From assembly GCA_009777235.1 (NCBI GenBank), contig WRMH01000004.1, positions 83,187 through 147,186 of the forward strand: DNA of 64,000 bases, given 5' to 3'. Each line of letters opens with the position of its first letter. Position 1 is the first letter of the stretch. Source of the stretch: Oscillospiraceae bacterium (GTDB lineage: Bacteria > Bacillota > Clostridia > Oscillospirales > Oscillospiraceae). The position numbers were made by a program, and so were the translations under genes. Below, in pieces: positions 17,140-25,286 of this stretch. Under the pieces are notes generated by a model. The model worked only from the letters and a program-made list of their open reading frames with translations. It was not told the DNA's origin and searched no databases.

Positions 17140-20100
17140 TTATTGATCATACAGGGCTACTCTGCGTTCGAGGAGCTTGTATTTTTCATCGGCGATTTTG
17201 GCGGCCTCGGCAAACAGTTCTTCGGCGATCTCGGGGAATTGGCGAGCCAAAGTGGTGTAGCGGCCTTCTTTTCTGATGAAGTCCTCGTAGGAAGCCGTCG
17301 GCGCTTTGCTGTCGAGCTGGAATGGGTTTTTGCCGTCGTCTTTCAGGCGCGGGTCAAAGCGGAAGTTGTGCCAGTAGCCTGCCTCGACCGCACGTTTTGC
17401 CTCAAGCTGGGTATTGCCCATGCCGCCCGGAATACCGTGGGCAATGCAGGGCGAGTAAGCTATGACGATGGAGGGTCCGGGATATGACTCGGCCTCGGTT
17501 ATTGCTTTGATCGCCTGCGGGAATGATGCGCCCATAGCGATTTGCGCGACGTAGACATAGCCGTAGGAGATGGCTATCTGAGCCAAGTCTTTCTTTGCGG
17601 TGCGCTTGCCCGCGGCGGAGAATTGGGCGACCTGACCAAGCTGCGATGCCTTAGACATCTGGCCTCCGGTGTTGGAATATACCTCAGTGTCAAATACGAG
17701 AATGTTTACGTCCTCGCCTGCCGCAATGACGTGATCAAGACCGCCAAAACCGATGTCGTATGCCCAACCGTCGCCGCCGAACACCCAAAATGATTTCTTG
17801 CTGAAAGTGTCCGCCATGTCGTACAATTTGCATATTTCACAGTCTGTGCCGCAAGACTTACACGCGTCGGCGAGAGCCGCTTCAAGAGCTTTTGAGGTTG
17901 CCTTGGACGCCTCGCCGTCGTTGAAAGTATCAAGCCATGCTTTGATTGCGTCTTTGACTGCGGGAGCTGTATTTGCGTCCGCCGCCAATTTTTCGGCAAT
18001 CTCGGCGGCTTTTTTGCGGCGTTGGGTCATGCCAAGATACATGCCGTAGCCGTACTCGGCGTTGTCCTCAAAGAGGGAGTTTGCCCAAGTCGGGCCTTTG
18101 CCTTCTTTGTTTACAGTATATGGCGTTGAGGGCGCGGAACCGCCCCAAATTGACGAGCAGCCTGTCGCGTTGGCGATATACATACGGTCGCCATAGAGCT
18201 GGGTGATCAGCTTGGCATACGGAGTCTCGCCGCAACCCGAGCACGCGCCGGAGAACTCAAGCAGAGGCTGCCGGAACTGGCTGCCTTTGACCGAGTCTAT
18301 TTTGTGAGTTTCCGCAACGGCAGGTTTGTTTGAAACATTGCTTGCCAGATAGTCGAATATGGGCTGGGAGGCTATGTGCTTATCTAACGGCTCCATGATA
18401 AGTGCTTTTTCCTGCACACCGCTTGCGGCATTTTTCTTGCCGGGACAGGCATTGGCGCAGACGCCGCAGCCCATGCAGTCACGGTATGAAACAGCAAGGG
18501 AGTATTTAAACTCTTCACATCCTTTGCCAATCATTTGCAAAGTCTTGATGTCGGCGGGGGCAGCCGTGAGTTCATCAGCGTCGAGGGCATACGGGCGGAT
18601 AACGGCGTGAGGACAAACAAAGGAACACATGTTGCACTGGATGCAGTTTGCCGGATTCCACGCCGGAGCGTCAACGGCGATAGCGCGTTTTTCAAAAGCC
18701 GCAGAGCCTTGCGGGAAAGTGCCGTCCTCAGCGCCCTTGAATGTAGAGACGGGCAGATTGTCGCCGTGCTGGGCGGTGACGGGCAAAAGAATATCCTTTA
18801 CAAATGTGTTCATTTCGTCGCGGTCACTCGCGGCTATGGCGGCGCTGATCGTTCCGCCTTCGGTGGACTCGGCCCAAGAGGCCGGTACGTCAACTTTTTT
18901 CACATTGGCGATTCCGGCGTCTATGCACTCGTGATTGAGCTTTACCACAGCTTCACCCTTGCGGCCATAAGTGGCGACAACAGCCTCTTTCATGTATTTT
19001 ACGGCTTCGTCTATGGGGATGATGCCAACTAATTTGAAGAAAGCGGCTTGGAGAATCATGTTGACGCCCAGTCCGCGCTCATTGATGCCATGCGCAAGGC
19101 CGATAGCGTCAACCGTATAAAATTCGATATTGTTCTTTGCGATATAAGATTTCATTGCCGCCGGGAGATGAGTATTCAGGGCATCCGCGTCCCACGCGCA
19201 GCTAAGTAAGAATTTGCCGCCCGGCCGTATATCATTAACTATGTCATACTTGTCAACGTAGCTGGGATTGTGGCAGGCGACGAAATCAGCTGTATTTACA
19301 AAATAGGTGGATTTGATCGGAGCCTTGCCAAAGCGCAGGTGAGAAATTGTGACGCCGCCCGATTTTTTTGAGTCATAGGCAAAATATGCCTGTACGTTGA
19401 GATCGGTGTGGTCGCCGAGGATTTTTACCGAATCCTTGTTCGCGCCGACCGTGCCGTCAGAGCCCAAGCCCCAGAATTTGCATGAGACCGTGCCTTTTGG
19501 CGTGGTGTCTGTGGTATCTTCAAGCGGCAAAGACAAGTAGGTCACGTCGTCGTTGATACCGATAGTGAAATGTTTTTTTTGCGAGGACGAGGAGAGATTG
19601 TCGTATGTGGCGATAATGTTTGAGGGCGGCGTGTCTTTTGAACCGAGCCCGTAACGTCCGCCGCAGACCTTGATATTATCTTTGCCAAGCTCAGAGAGGG
19701 TCGTGACCACGTCGAGATAGAGCGGCTCGCCGAGTGCGCCCGGCTCTTTCGTGCGGTCGAGGACGGCGATGTTTTTTACCGTGGACGGCAGAGCGGCGAG
19801 GAATTTTTCACCGGCAAACGGGCGGTATAGGCGGACTTTTACCAATCCGACTTTCCGGCCATTGGCGTTTAGGTAGTCTATCGTCTCCTCAATGGTATCG
19901 CAGACGCTGCCCATAGCGACGATGACGTCTGTGGCGTCGGGCGCGCCGTAATAGTTGAATAATTTATAATCCGTGCCGGCGGCGGCGTTGACCTTATCCA
20001 TATATTGTTCAACGACGGCGGGGAGCGCGTCGTAGAAAGGATTGCAGGCTTCACGCGCCTGGAAGAAAATGTCGGGGTTTTGCGCCGTGCCGCGCAATAC

Positions 20101-20733
20101 GGGATGCTCGGGGTTCATGGAGTTGGCGCGGAAAAAGTTGAGAGCGTCCATGTCAATCATTTTTGCCAGCTCGTCATAATCCCAAGCGTCAATCTTTTGC
20201 ACTTCGTGCGAGGTGCGGAAACCGTCAAAGAAGTGGAGGAAAGGCAGGCGTCCGGCAATCGCCGCCAAATGAGCCACCGCGCCGAGGTGCATGACTTCCT
20301 GCGGGTTTGTCGAGGCCAAAAGGGCAAAGCCCGTCTGACGGCAGGACATGACGTCAGAGTGGTCGCCGAATATTGACAGGGCGTGGGACGCCAAAGCGCG
20401 CGCCGAAACGTGGATGACGCCGGGCAAAAGCTCGCCGGCGATCTTGTACATATTGGGAATCATGAGCAAAAGCCCTTGCGATGCGGTAAAGGTGGTCGTA
20501 AGCGCGCCTGCCGCAAGCGAACCGTGCACCACGCCCGCCGCGCCGCCTTCTGATTGCATTTCGACTACCCGTACTTCTTGCCCGAAAATGTTTTTTTGAC
20601 CGGCAGCCGCCCATTTGTCGGCCAATTCAGCCATTACCGACGATGGTGTGATCGGGTAAATGCCCGCCACATCCGTAAAGGCATACGCGACGTGCGCCGC
20701 CGCAGTATTGCCATCCATTGTTTTTTTCTTCAC
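17140..20733 (-). CDS. nifJ: Pyruvate:ferredoxin (flavodoxin) oxidoreductase
   Basis: Oxidatively decarboxylates pyruvate to acetyl-CoA and CO2, reducing ferredoxin; central to anaerobic fermentation. The 1197-residue single chain has the usual order: alpha-domain opening DGNTAAAHVAYAFTDVAGIY with ITPSS, the gamma domain, two 4Fe-4S motifs (CIQCNMCSFVCPHAV and CMGCGVCANACPGKK), and a TPP-binding C-terminal domain with GCGETPYAKL, ATGCSSIWGGS and the acidic NTGGQMSK region. Start is GTG 20733, followed by an ATG at codon 6, behind the RBS aggaggacg. Its own promoter is at 20780-20808. Confidence 0.97.
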   Translation of the reverse strand: MKKKTMDGNTAAAHVAYAFTDVAGIYPITPSSVMAELADKWAAAGQKNIFGQEVRVVEMQSEGGAAGVVHGSLAAGALTTTFTASQGLLLMIPNMYKIAGELLPGVIHVSARALASHALSIFGDHSDVMSCRQTGFALLASTNPQEVMHLGAVAHLAAIAGRLPFLHFFDGFRTSHEVQKIDAWDYDELAKMIDMDALNFFRANSMNPEHPVLRGTAQNPDIFFQAREACNPFYDALPAVVEQYMDKVNAAAGTDYKLFNYYGAPDATDVIVAMGSVCDTIEETIDYLNANGRKVGLVKVRLYRPFAGEKFLAALPSTVKNIAVLDRTKEPGALGEPLYLDVVTTLSELGKDNIKVCGGRYGLGSKDTPPSNIIATYDNLSSSSQKKHFTIGINDDVTYLSLPLEDTTDTTPKGTVSCKFWGLGSDGTVGANKDSVKILGDHTDLNVQAYFAYDSKKSGGVTISHLRFGKAPIKSTYFVNTADFVACHNPSYVDKYDIVNDIRPGGKFLLSCAWDADALNTHLPAAMKSYIAKNNIEFYTVDAIGLAHGINERGLGVNMILQAAFFKLVGIIPIDEAVKYMKEAVVATYGRKGEAVVKLNHECIDAGIANVKKVDVPASWAESTEGGTISAAIAASDRDEMNTFVKDILLPVTAQHGDNLPVSTFKGAEDGTFPQGSAAFEKRAIAVDAPAWNPANCIQCNMCSFVCPHAVIRPYALDADELTAAPADIKTLQMIGKGCEEFKYSLAVSYRDCMGCGVCANACPGKKNAASGVQEKALIMEPLDKHIASQPIFDYLASNVSNKPAVAETHKIDSVKGSQFRQPLLEFSGACSGCGETPYAKLITQLYGDRMYIANATGCSSIWGGSAPSTPYTVNKEGKGPTWANSLFEDNAEYGYGMYLGMTQRRKKAAEIAEKLAADANTAPAVKDAIKAWLDTFNDGEASKATSKALEAALADACKSCGTDCEICKLYDMADTFSKKSFWVFGGDGWAYDIGFGGLDHVIAAGEDVNILVFDTEVYSNTGGQMSKASQLGQVAQFSAAGKRTAKKDLAQIAISYGYVYVAQIAMGASFPQAIKAITEAESYPGPSIVIAYSPCIAHGIPGGMGNTQLEAKRAVEAGYWHNFRFDPRLKDDGKNPFQLDSKAPTASYEDFIRKEGRYTTLARQFPEIAEELFAEAAKIADEKYKLLERRVALYDQ

Positions 20734-20779
20734 TTTTCGTCCTCCTGTTTTTGAGTTTTGGGAAATTTACAATATGGTT

Positions 20780-20808
20780 AGTATATCACAGAAATTTTCC
20801 TTTGTAAA
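20780..20808 (-). promoter_or_regulatory. Sigma-A promoter of nifJ
   Basis: Minus strand -35 TTTACA (20808-20803), 17-base spacer, -10 TATACT (20785-20780). Divergent from the promoter at 20818. Confidence 0.7.
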
Positions 20809-20817
20809 TGTATGTGT

Positions 20818-20846
20818 TTGAAAAAATGTCCTGTTTATGATAAACT
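20818..20846 (+). promoter_or_regulatory. Promoter of the NYN gene and probably prfB
   Basis: TTGAAA (20818-20823), 17-base spacer, TAAACT (20841-20846). The RBS of the NYN gene begins about 35 bases later. Confidence 0.55.
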
Positions 20847-20896
20847 GTGATACAGGTGTTAAAACCAATATGTAAAGAGAGGAGGAGACCTGAAAT

Positions 20897-21742
20897 ATGA
20901 ACACAACTAATATGAACGCGAGCAACGTGACGGCAAACAATATAGCCGCCAGCGCATTAAATCTCGGAAACCTGCGGCTTGCCGTGCTCATTGACGCGGA
21001 AAACATTCCGCACAGACCCTTAAAAAAGATAATGGAGGAAATAGCGATCTACGGCATACCTACCATAAAAAGAATTTACGGCGATTGGACAAACCCGCTT
21101 GCCTCTCGCTGGAAAACATTGCTTTTGGAAAATGCGATCACGCCGATTCAGCAATACGGCTATACAGCCGGAAAAAATTCGAGTGATTCGGCAATGATTA
21201 TTGACGCTATGGATATCCTCTATACAAGCAAAACCGACGGATTTGTGCTTGTATCGTCCGACAGTGACTTTACGGGGCTTGCCATTCGATTGCGCGAGGC
21301 AGGCCAGCGCGTCATCGGAATCGGCGAGAGAAAAACGCCAAACGCTTTTATCGCGGCATGTGATAAGTTTACATATATTGAAGTGATCAGCGGTGAGCAA
21401 AAAGACCGCGACGCGCAGTATACCCCCCATCACCGAAAAATGCCCCGAAATGACTTTTCCGATTTTTCGAGCGATGATTTTGCAAAACCGAGGGAGATTC
21501 CAAGCGAAATCATTTTGCTCATAGCGGATTCCGTGGCGGATTTGGCGGGCGAAAGCGGCGAGGTTTTTATGGGCGAGCTTGGCAACCTGATATTAAAGAA
21601 GCAGCCGGATTTTGACCACCGCAACTTTGGGTATAAGAATTTATCGTCAATGATAAAGTCCATAGAGCGGTTTGACATCGAGTTTAGGCAAACGACTGAC
21701 CCAAACATAAAACATCCATACGTGCGCGACAAAGAAGCATAA
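20897..21742 (+). CDS. NYN-domain ribonuclease-like protein with C-terminal OST-HTH/LOTUS domain
   Basis: NYN domains belong to the PIN-like nuclease superfamily. Acidic residues of the predicted metal site are visible in LAVLIDAENIPHRPLKK, KNSSDSAMIIDAMDIL and FVLVSSDSDFTGLAIRLREAG (residues about 30-160). After a Lys/Asp-rich linker, residues about 200-281 form a small winged-helix-like OST-HTH (GYKNLSSMIKSIERFDIEF), usually an RNA-binding module. The N-terminal 20 residues (Asn/Ala/Thr-rich) may be disordered. RBS gaggaggag precedes ATG 20897. Only 18 bases separate it from prfB, so cotranscription is likely. Target RNA unknown. Confidence 0.85.
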   Translation: MNTTNMNASNVTANNIAASALNLGNLRLAVLIDAENIPHRPLKKIMEEIAIYGIPTIKRIYGDWTNPLASRWKTLLLENAITPIQQYGYTAGKNSSDSAMIIDAMDILYTSKTDGFVLVSSDSDFTGLAIRLREAGQRVIGIGERKTPNAFIAACDKFTYIEVISGEQKDRDAQYTPHHRKMPRNDFSDFSSDDFAKPREIPSEIILLIADSVADLAGESGEVFMGELGNLILKKQPDFDHRNFGYKNLSSMIKSIERFDIEFRQTTDPNIKHPYVRDKEA

Positions 21743-21760
21743 GAAGAAGCATTAGAACAT

Positions 21761-22867
21761 ATGATATCTTTTGATGAGTTTAAACTAAAAATAAACAATT
21801 TAAGGCCGGCGCTTGACGGTCTCGGACAGGCACTGAGGCTTGACGATGTCAGAGCCGAAGTCCTGCGGCTTGAAGAGGAGAGCGGACAAAGCGGGTTTTG
21901 GACCGACCTTGAAAACTCCCAAAAAGTCTTGCAGCAGATAAAGCAGGCAAAGCGCAAGCTCGAGGCTTATGAGAAATTAAGCAGCGCGTGGAAAGACGTG
22001 CAAACGCTGTGTCAGATGGGCTCCGAAGAAAGCGACGAGAGCCTTATCCCGGAAATCGAAGCCGAGCTTGCCGCGTTTGAGAAAGCTCTCGAAAGTGCGC
22101 GGCTTTCTGTGCTGCTCGCGGGTGAGTATGATAACTCCCCGGCGATCATGTCGTTTCACGCCGGGGCGGGGGGCACGGAGGCGCAAGACTGGGTTCAAAT
22201 GCTTTATCGTATGTACACGCGTTGGGCGGAGCGGCACGGCATGAAATATAAGCTCTTAGACTGCCTTGACGGTGAAGAAGCGGGCATAAAGTCTGCGTCT
22301 ATTCAGATTGACGGTGAAAACGCCTACGGGCTTTTGAAAAGCGAGAACGGCGTGCACCGCTTGGTGCGGATTTCGCCGTTTGATTCATCGGGGCGGCGTC
22401 ATACATCGTTTGCCGCTATTGAAGTGGCGCCTCTCATATCGGACGATTTAGAGCTTGAGATACGAAGCGAGGACTTGAAAATAGACACGTTTCGTGCGTC
22501 GGGAGCGGGAGGCCAGCACGTCAACAAAACCGAAAGCGCGATCCGTATCACGCATTTGCCGACCGGCCTTGTCGTGGCTTGCCAGATGGAGCGCAGCCAG
22601 CATCAAAACCGCGAGGTCGCAATGCGTATGCTGCGTTCAAAACTTCTTGAGATCAAAGAACGCCAGCATCTTGATAAAATAAGCGACATAAAGGGCGAGC
22701 AGATGAAAATCGAGTGGGGCAGCCAAATCCGCTCATATGTTTTTATGCCGTATACTTTGGTGAAAGACAACCGCACGGGGCATGAGAACGGCAACATAAA
22801 CGCTGTCATGGACGGCGAGATAGACGGCTTTTTGGAAAGCTACCTCGCCCACCGCTCCGCGATGTAA
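21761..22867 (+). CDS. prfB: Peptide chain release factor 2
   Basis: Recognises UAA and UGA stop codons and triggers peptide release. The 368-residue protein has the RF2 tripeptide SPF at 205-207 and the catalytic GGQ at 250-252 in SGAGGQHVNKTESAIR; GAGGTEAQDW is also conserved. Unlike many bacterial RF2 genes, the frame runs uninterrupted from ATG 21761 with no in-frame UGA and no +1 shift site around codon 25, so the usual autoregulatory frameshift is absent. Closely follows the NYN gene. RBS (agaagaagc) is modest. Confidence 0.95.
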   Translation: MISFDEFKLKINNLRPALDGLGQALRLDDVRAEVLRLEEESGQSGFWTDLENSQKVLQQIKQAKRKLEAYEKLSSAWKDVQTLCQMGSEESDESLIPEIEAELAAFEKALESARLSVLLAGEYDNSPAIMSFHAGAGGTEAQDWVQMLYRMYTRWAERHGMKYKLLDCLDGEEAGIKSASIQIDGENAYGLLKSENGVHRLVRISPFDSSGRRHTSFAAIEVAPLISDDLELEIRSEDLKIDTFRASGAGGQHVNKTESAIRITHLPTGLVVACQMERSQHQNREVAMRMLRSKLLEIKERQHLDKISDIKGEQMKIEWGSQIRSYVFMPYTLVKDNRTGHENGNINAVMDGEIDGFLESYLAHRSAM

Positions 22868-22928
22868 AAATTTCGTAAAAATTTTTAAAATATTTCTTGC
22901 AAATTGCAAAAAAATGTGCTAAACTTGC

Positions 22929-22955
22929 TAAAGTATTTGAAATAAATACCGATAC
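22929..22955 (+). promoter_or_regulatory. Sigma-28 type promoter of flagellin 1
   Basis: TAAA, 15 bases, then aCCGATAc, against the flagellar consensus TAAA-N15-GCCGATAA. The leader to the start codon is about 290 bases. Confidence 0.8.
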
Positions 22956-23253
22956 TTCATATAGAAGCGCGAAAAAGGCGCAAAATTTATTCAGACGCAA
23001 GGACGCGTTGAGGCGGAAGAGCAAGGTCGCTCGGTATCTGCATCTCGCGTTTCGGACGAAAAAGTCCGAGACCATTTTGCGTTCACCAAAAAGCCCAAAA
23101 GCAGCACAGATACCCGGGCAATACAAAAGTCATATAACTCCGATGGGATGCGCGCCCCTGACGAGATTTATGAGATAAAACATTCAAGTAAGCATCAACA
23201 CTAAAAACCGAGGAGTAAGGACACTCCCGGGCAAATGAAAGGAAGCGAAAACA
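22956..23253 (+). other. Long 5' leader of flagellin 1
   Basis: Part of the 386-base gap after prfB. The first half is charged-codon-like but I see no RBS-supported gene. Near 23141-23180 is a block (gatgggatgcgcgcccc, then tatga-ataaaa) shared with the leader of flagellin 2 at about 25185-25222, followed by the hairpin at 23208-23230. Confidence 0.6.
23208..23230 (+). promoter_or_regulatory. Leader hairpin with GGA loop, flagellin 1 (predicted CsrA site)
   Basis: Stem GGAGT/ACTCC (extended by CCG/CGG) displays the loop AAGGAC. A second GGA is in the RBS (gaaaggaagc). This two-site layout matches CsrA control of hag leaders in Bacillus. Identical in the flagellin 2 leader. Confidence 0.65.
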
Positions 23254-24042
23254 ATGCGTATTAACAACAACATCACAGCAATCAACAGCCACAGGCAATA
23301 CGGAATCAACAACGGCAACATCGGCAAAAACGTCGAAAAGCTCAGCTCCGGTTTCCGCGTAAACCGTGCGGCGGACGACGCTGCCGGACTTGCGATATCC
23401 GAGAAAATGCGTACCCAAATACGCGGACTCAATATGGCAAGCAAAAACTCACAAGACGGTATCTCGCTCGTACAGACAGCGGAAGGCGCGATGCAAGTAG
23501 CTCACGGCATTATGCAGCGTATGCGCGAGCTGGCTGTCCAGTCGGCAAACGGCACCAACGCGGAACTTGACCGCGGCGCGTTAGATTTGGAATACACCCA
23601 GCTCGACGCAGAGCTAACTCAAATCTCCACGACCGTTAAGTTCAACGACATGTCGATTTTCGGCGCAACGCGCAGCATTCAGTCGGGCGCGAACGAGGGA
23701 GATGTGACCACATTCACTATCGGCACTTTGGAAAAAGTCGGCGGAGACATTAAAAGTCAAGGTGCAGCATCATCCGCAATAACGGCCGTCGGAAAAGCAA
23801 TCAACTCCCTGTCTACGACAAGAGCAAATCTCGGAGCCATTCAGAACCGTCTTGAGTTTAAGATCCAGAATCTTGACAACTCAGCCGAAAACCTCCAGGC
23901 CGCCGAAAGCCGTATCCGTGACGCAGACATGGCAAAGATGATGACGGAATTTACGAAAAACAACATCCTCTTCCAGGCGTCTACGGCAATGTTAGCGCAG
24001 GCGAATGCCCTGCCGCAAGGAGTGTTACAGCTCCTGGGGTAG
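23254..24042 (+). CDS. Flagellin 1
   Basis: Filament subunit exported by the flagellar type III system. At 262 residues it has only the D0/D1 coiled-coil parts and a short centre, with no D2/D3 domains. N-terminal block MRINNNITAINSHRQYGI and NVEKLSSGFRVNRAADDAAG; C-terminal block LDNSAENLQAAESRIRDAD and AKMMTEFTKNNILFQAS. The last helix ends ALPQGVLQLLG. Nucleotide identity with flagellin 2 is obvious over both conserved ends, while the centre (about residues 110-190) varies. Central Ser/Thr residues are candidates for glycosylation by the neighbouring island, and lysines for FliB. Own sigma-28 promoter and terminator. Confidence 0.96.
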   Translation: MRINNNITAINSHRQYGINNGNIGKNVEKLSSGFRVNRAADDAAGLAISEKMRTQIRGLNMASKNSQDGISLVQTAEGAMQVAHGIMQRMRELAVQSANGTNAELDRGALDLEYTQLDAELTQISTTVKFNDMSIFGATRSIQSGANEGDVTTFTIGTLEKVGGDIKSQGAASSAITAVGKAINSLSTTRANLGAIQNRLEFKIQNLDNSAENLQAAESRIRDADMAKMMTEFTKNNILFQASTAMLAQANALPQGVLQLLG

Positions 24043-24158
24043 ATACGGCCGCTGATGCGGCTGAGCCGGCTGGCGCCGGCTGGGTCGGCTAAAGCCGGAG
24101 CAACCGTAGGAACGACGCCGCATTGGCGGCGAGATCCGGATAGAACCACAGCGCGCAG

Positions 24159-24197
24159 ACTACAGCCCAGATCGTACGATCCGGGCTGTAGTTATTT
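24159..24197 (+). terminator. Terminator after flagellin 1
   Basis: Stem actacagccc...gggctgtagt with an inner gatcg/cgatc pairing, followed by tatttt. A GC-rich repeat of gccggctgg type (24060-24110) lies between the stop codon and this hairpin. Confidence 0.75.
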
Positions 24198-24216
24198 TGA
24201 TTTGCAAAATTTATGA

Positions 24217-24321
24217 AGCGGTCATAGAAATCATTCCGAGAGCGGAGCATGGATGCGGAGCGTCCGATCGTTTGCGCATGGATGACGCAACTGATCGGGG
24301 AGGAATGATTTTATGGCCGCT
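24217..24321. repeat. Palindromic intergenic repeat, copy 3 (opposite orientation)
   Basis: Reverse orientation relative to copies 1 and 2. Ends are agcggtcatagaaatcattc and a near-complement. The inner stem matches copy 2. Again lies in a convergent spacer, here between flagellin 1 and hicB. Confidence 0.82.
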
Positions 24322-24357
24322 TATAACAGATAAGCAAGCCGAAACCTACTAATGGAC

Positions 24358-24759
24358 TTATTTTGCAATGCTCAAATATTCTTTTAATCCCTGTTGCAGA
24401 ATTTGAGAAAAGTTTACGCCGGAATGCTCTGCCTGTGCGTTTAGCCACTGTGGGATTGATAAGGTTTTTTTAACAAACTTGTTATTTAGCCTATCTCTAA
24501 TAGGCGGCATAAACACCTCGACAAGCAACAGGATTTCACCGGACGAATATTTTAATTCATTTATTGATGTCGGGGCAGGTATAACATCGCCGTCTTGTTC
24601 CATGCTCCAAAGATGTAAGCCCATTGCCTCTCTTGCGTTTTTTGCGGCTTCCTCCGATGTGTCGGCACAAGGGAGGCAGCCGGGCAAATCGGGAAATTCG
24701 ATAGAAATCCCTTTATCGGTATAAATTAAAATAGCAGGGTAAACATAAGTGTCTCTCAT
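24358..24759 (-). CDS. hicB: HicB-type antitoxin
   Basis: 133 residues from ATG 24759, which has the RBS ggaggtttatcagt. The N-terminal partial RNase H-like domain shows ISIEFPDLPGCLPCADTSEE and AREAMGLHLW, typical of HicB. The C-terminal 50 residues (KKTLSIPQWLNAQAEHSGVN, SQILQQGLKEYL) form a ribbon-helix-helix/MetJ-Arc type DNA-binding domain, so it should both neutralise HicA and repress the operon. It lies 40 bases after hicA, in the toxin-first order. Confidence 0.9.
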   Translation of the reverse strand: MRDTYVYPAILIYTDKGISIEFPDLPGCLPCADTSEEAAKNAREAMGLHLWSMEQDGDVIPAPTSINELKYSSGEILLLVEVFMPPIRDRLNNKFVKKTLSIPQWLNAQAEHSGVNFSQILQQGLKEYLSIAK

Positions 24760-24799
24760 ACTGATAAACCTCCAAAATTTAACATAGGGCAAATAAGCG

Positions 24800-24997
24800 T
24801 TATGGAAAATTGATGCCTGATTGCCGCTCAATGTTTCTTAATGTCGGGAGCGGTATATCTTTCTTGGGGTGGGTTACAGTGACTTTTCCTTTTTTGACCG
24901 GATGCTTGAAATGGTGATGATCTCCGACACAACCGTATCTATACCAACCGTCCGCGATAAGCATTTGAATAACTTCCCTTGAAGAGTAGCTTTTCAT
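24800..24997 (-). CDS. hicA: HicA-type mRNA interferase toxin
   Basis: 65 residues from ATG 24997 (RBS gggaggc). HicA toxins are small double-stranded-RNA-binding-fold proteins that cut mRNA during stress. The family shape is clear: KSYSSREVIQMLIADGWYRY, then the catalytic-His region GDHHHFKHPVKKGKVTVTHP, then IPLPTLRNIERQSGI. The usual HicA C-terminus is complete. An upstream in-frame ATG at 25018 lacks an RBS. Confidence 0.9.
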   Translation of the reverse strand: MKSYSSREVIQMLIADGWYRYGCVGDHHHFKHPVKKGKVTVTHPKKDIPLPTLRNIERQSGINFP

Positions 24998-25022
24998 TTG
25001 ATAGCCTCCCATTTGCAATTAC

Positions 25023-25051
25023 AGGATAACACGTAATATATTACGTGTCAA
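25023..25051 (-). promoter_or_regulatory. hicAB promoter with palindromic operator in the spacer
   Basis: Minus strand TTGACA (25051-25046), 17-base spacer, TATCCT (25028-25023). The perfect 20-base palindrome acacgtaatatattacgtgt (25029-25048) spans the spacer and part of the -35, an ideal site for HicB autorepression. Confidence 0.82.
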
Positions 25052-25080
25052 TATTTATAAAAAAAATATAAAAAAAACGC

Positions 25081-25107
25081 TAAAGTATTTTTGCCATGAA
25101 CCGATAT
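25081..25107 (+). promoter_or_regulatory. Sigma-28 type promoter of flagellin 2
   Basis: TAAA, 15 bases, aCCGATAt. It lies 30 bases from the divergent hicAB promoter, so HicB binding could in principle affect it. Leader about 170 bases. Confidence 0.8.
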
Positions 25108-25240
25108 ATATAACAGAAGCGCAAAAACAAACACAAAGACACATCACAAAGAAAGGCAAAACAAACCTCGTCATAACACCCCGAATGGGATGCGCGCCCC
25201 GGACAGGGTATATGAAATAAAAAAACAAAAAACACAAACA

Positions 25241-25263
25241 CCGAGGAGTAAGGACACTCCCGG
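25241..25263 (+). promoter_or_regulatory. Leader hairpin with GGA loop, flagellin 2 (predicted CsrA site)
   Basis: The 23 bases are identical to the flagellin 1 hairpin: GGAGT/ACTCC stem, loop AAGGAC. The RBS gaaaggattt gives the second GGA. Confidence 0.65.
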
Positions 25264-25286
25264 ACAAAAAGAAAGGATTTAAGAAA

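Noticed and set aside
17059..17487. 142-codon plus-strand frame opposite the nifJ end
   Set aside because: Antisense to a complete nifJ and covers a palindromic repeat.
22897..23178. 93-codon basic frame in the leader of flagellin 1
   Set aside because: It begins upstream of the sigma-28 promoter, has no RBS, and overlaps a leader block conserved as RNA in flagellin 2.
24043..24158. GC-rich gccggctggcgccggc run after flagellin 1 as a possible CRISPR-like or repeat array
   Set aside because: Only overlapping short palindromes without regular repeat-spacer units.
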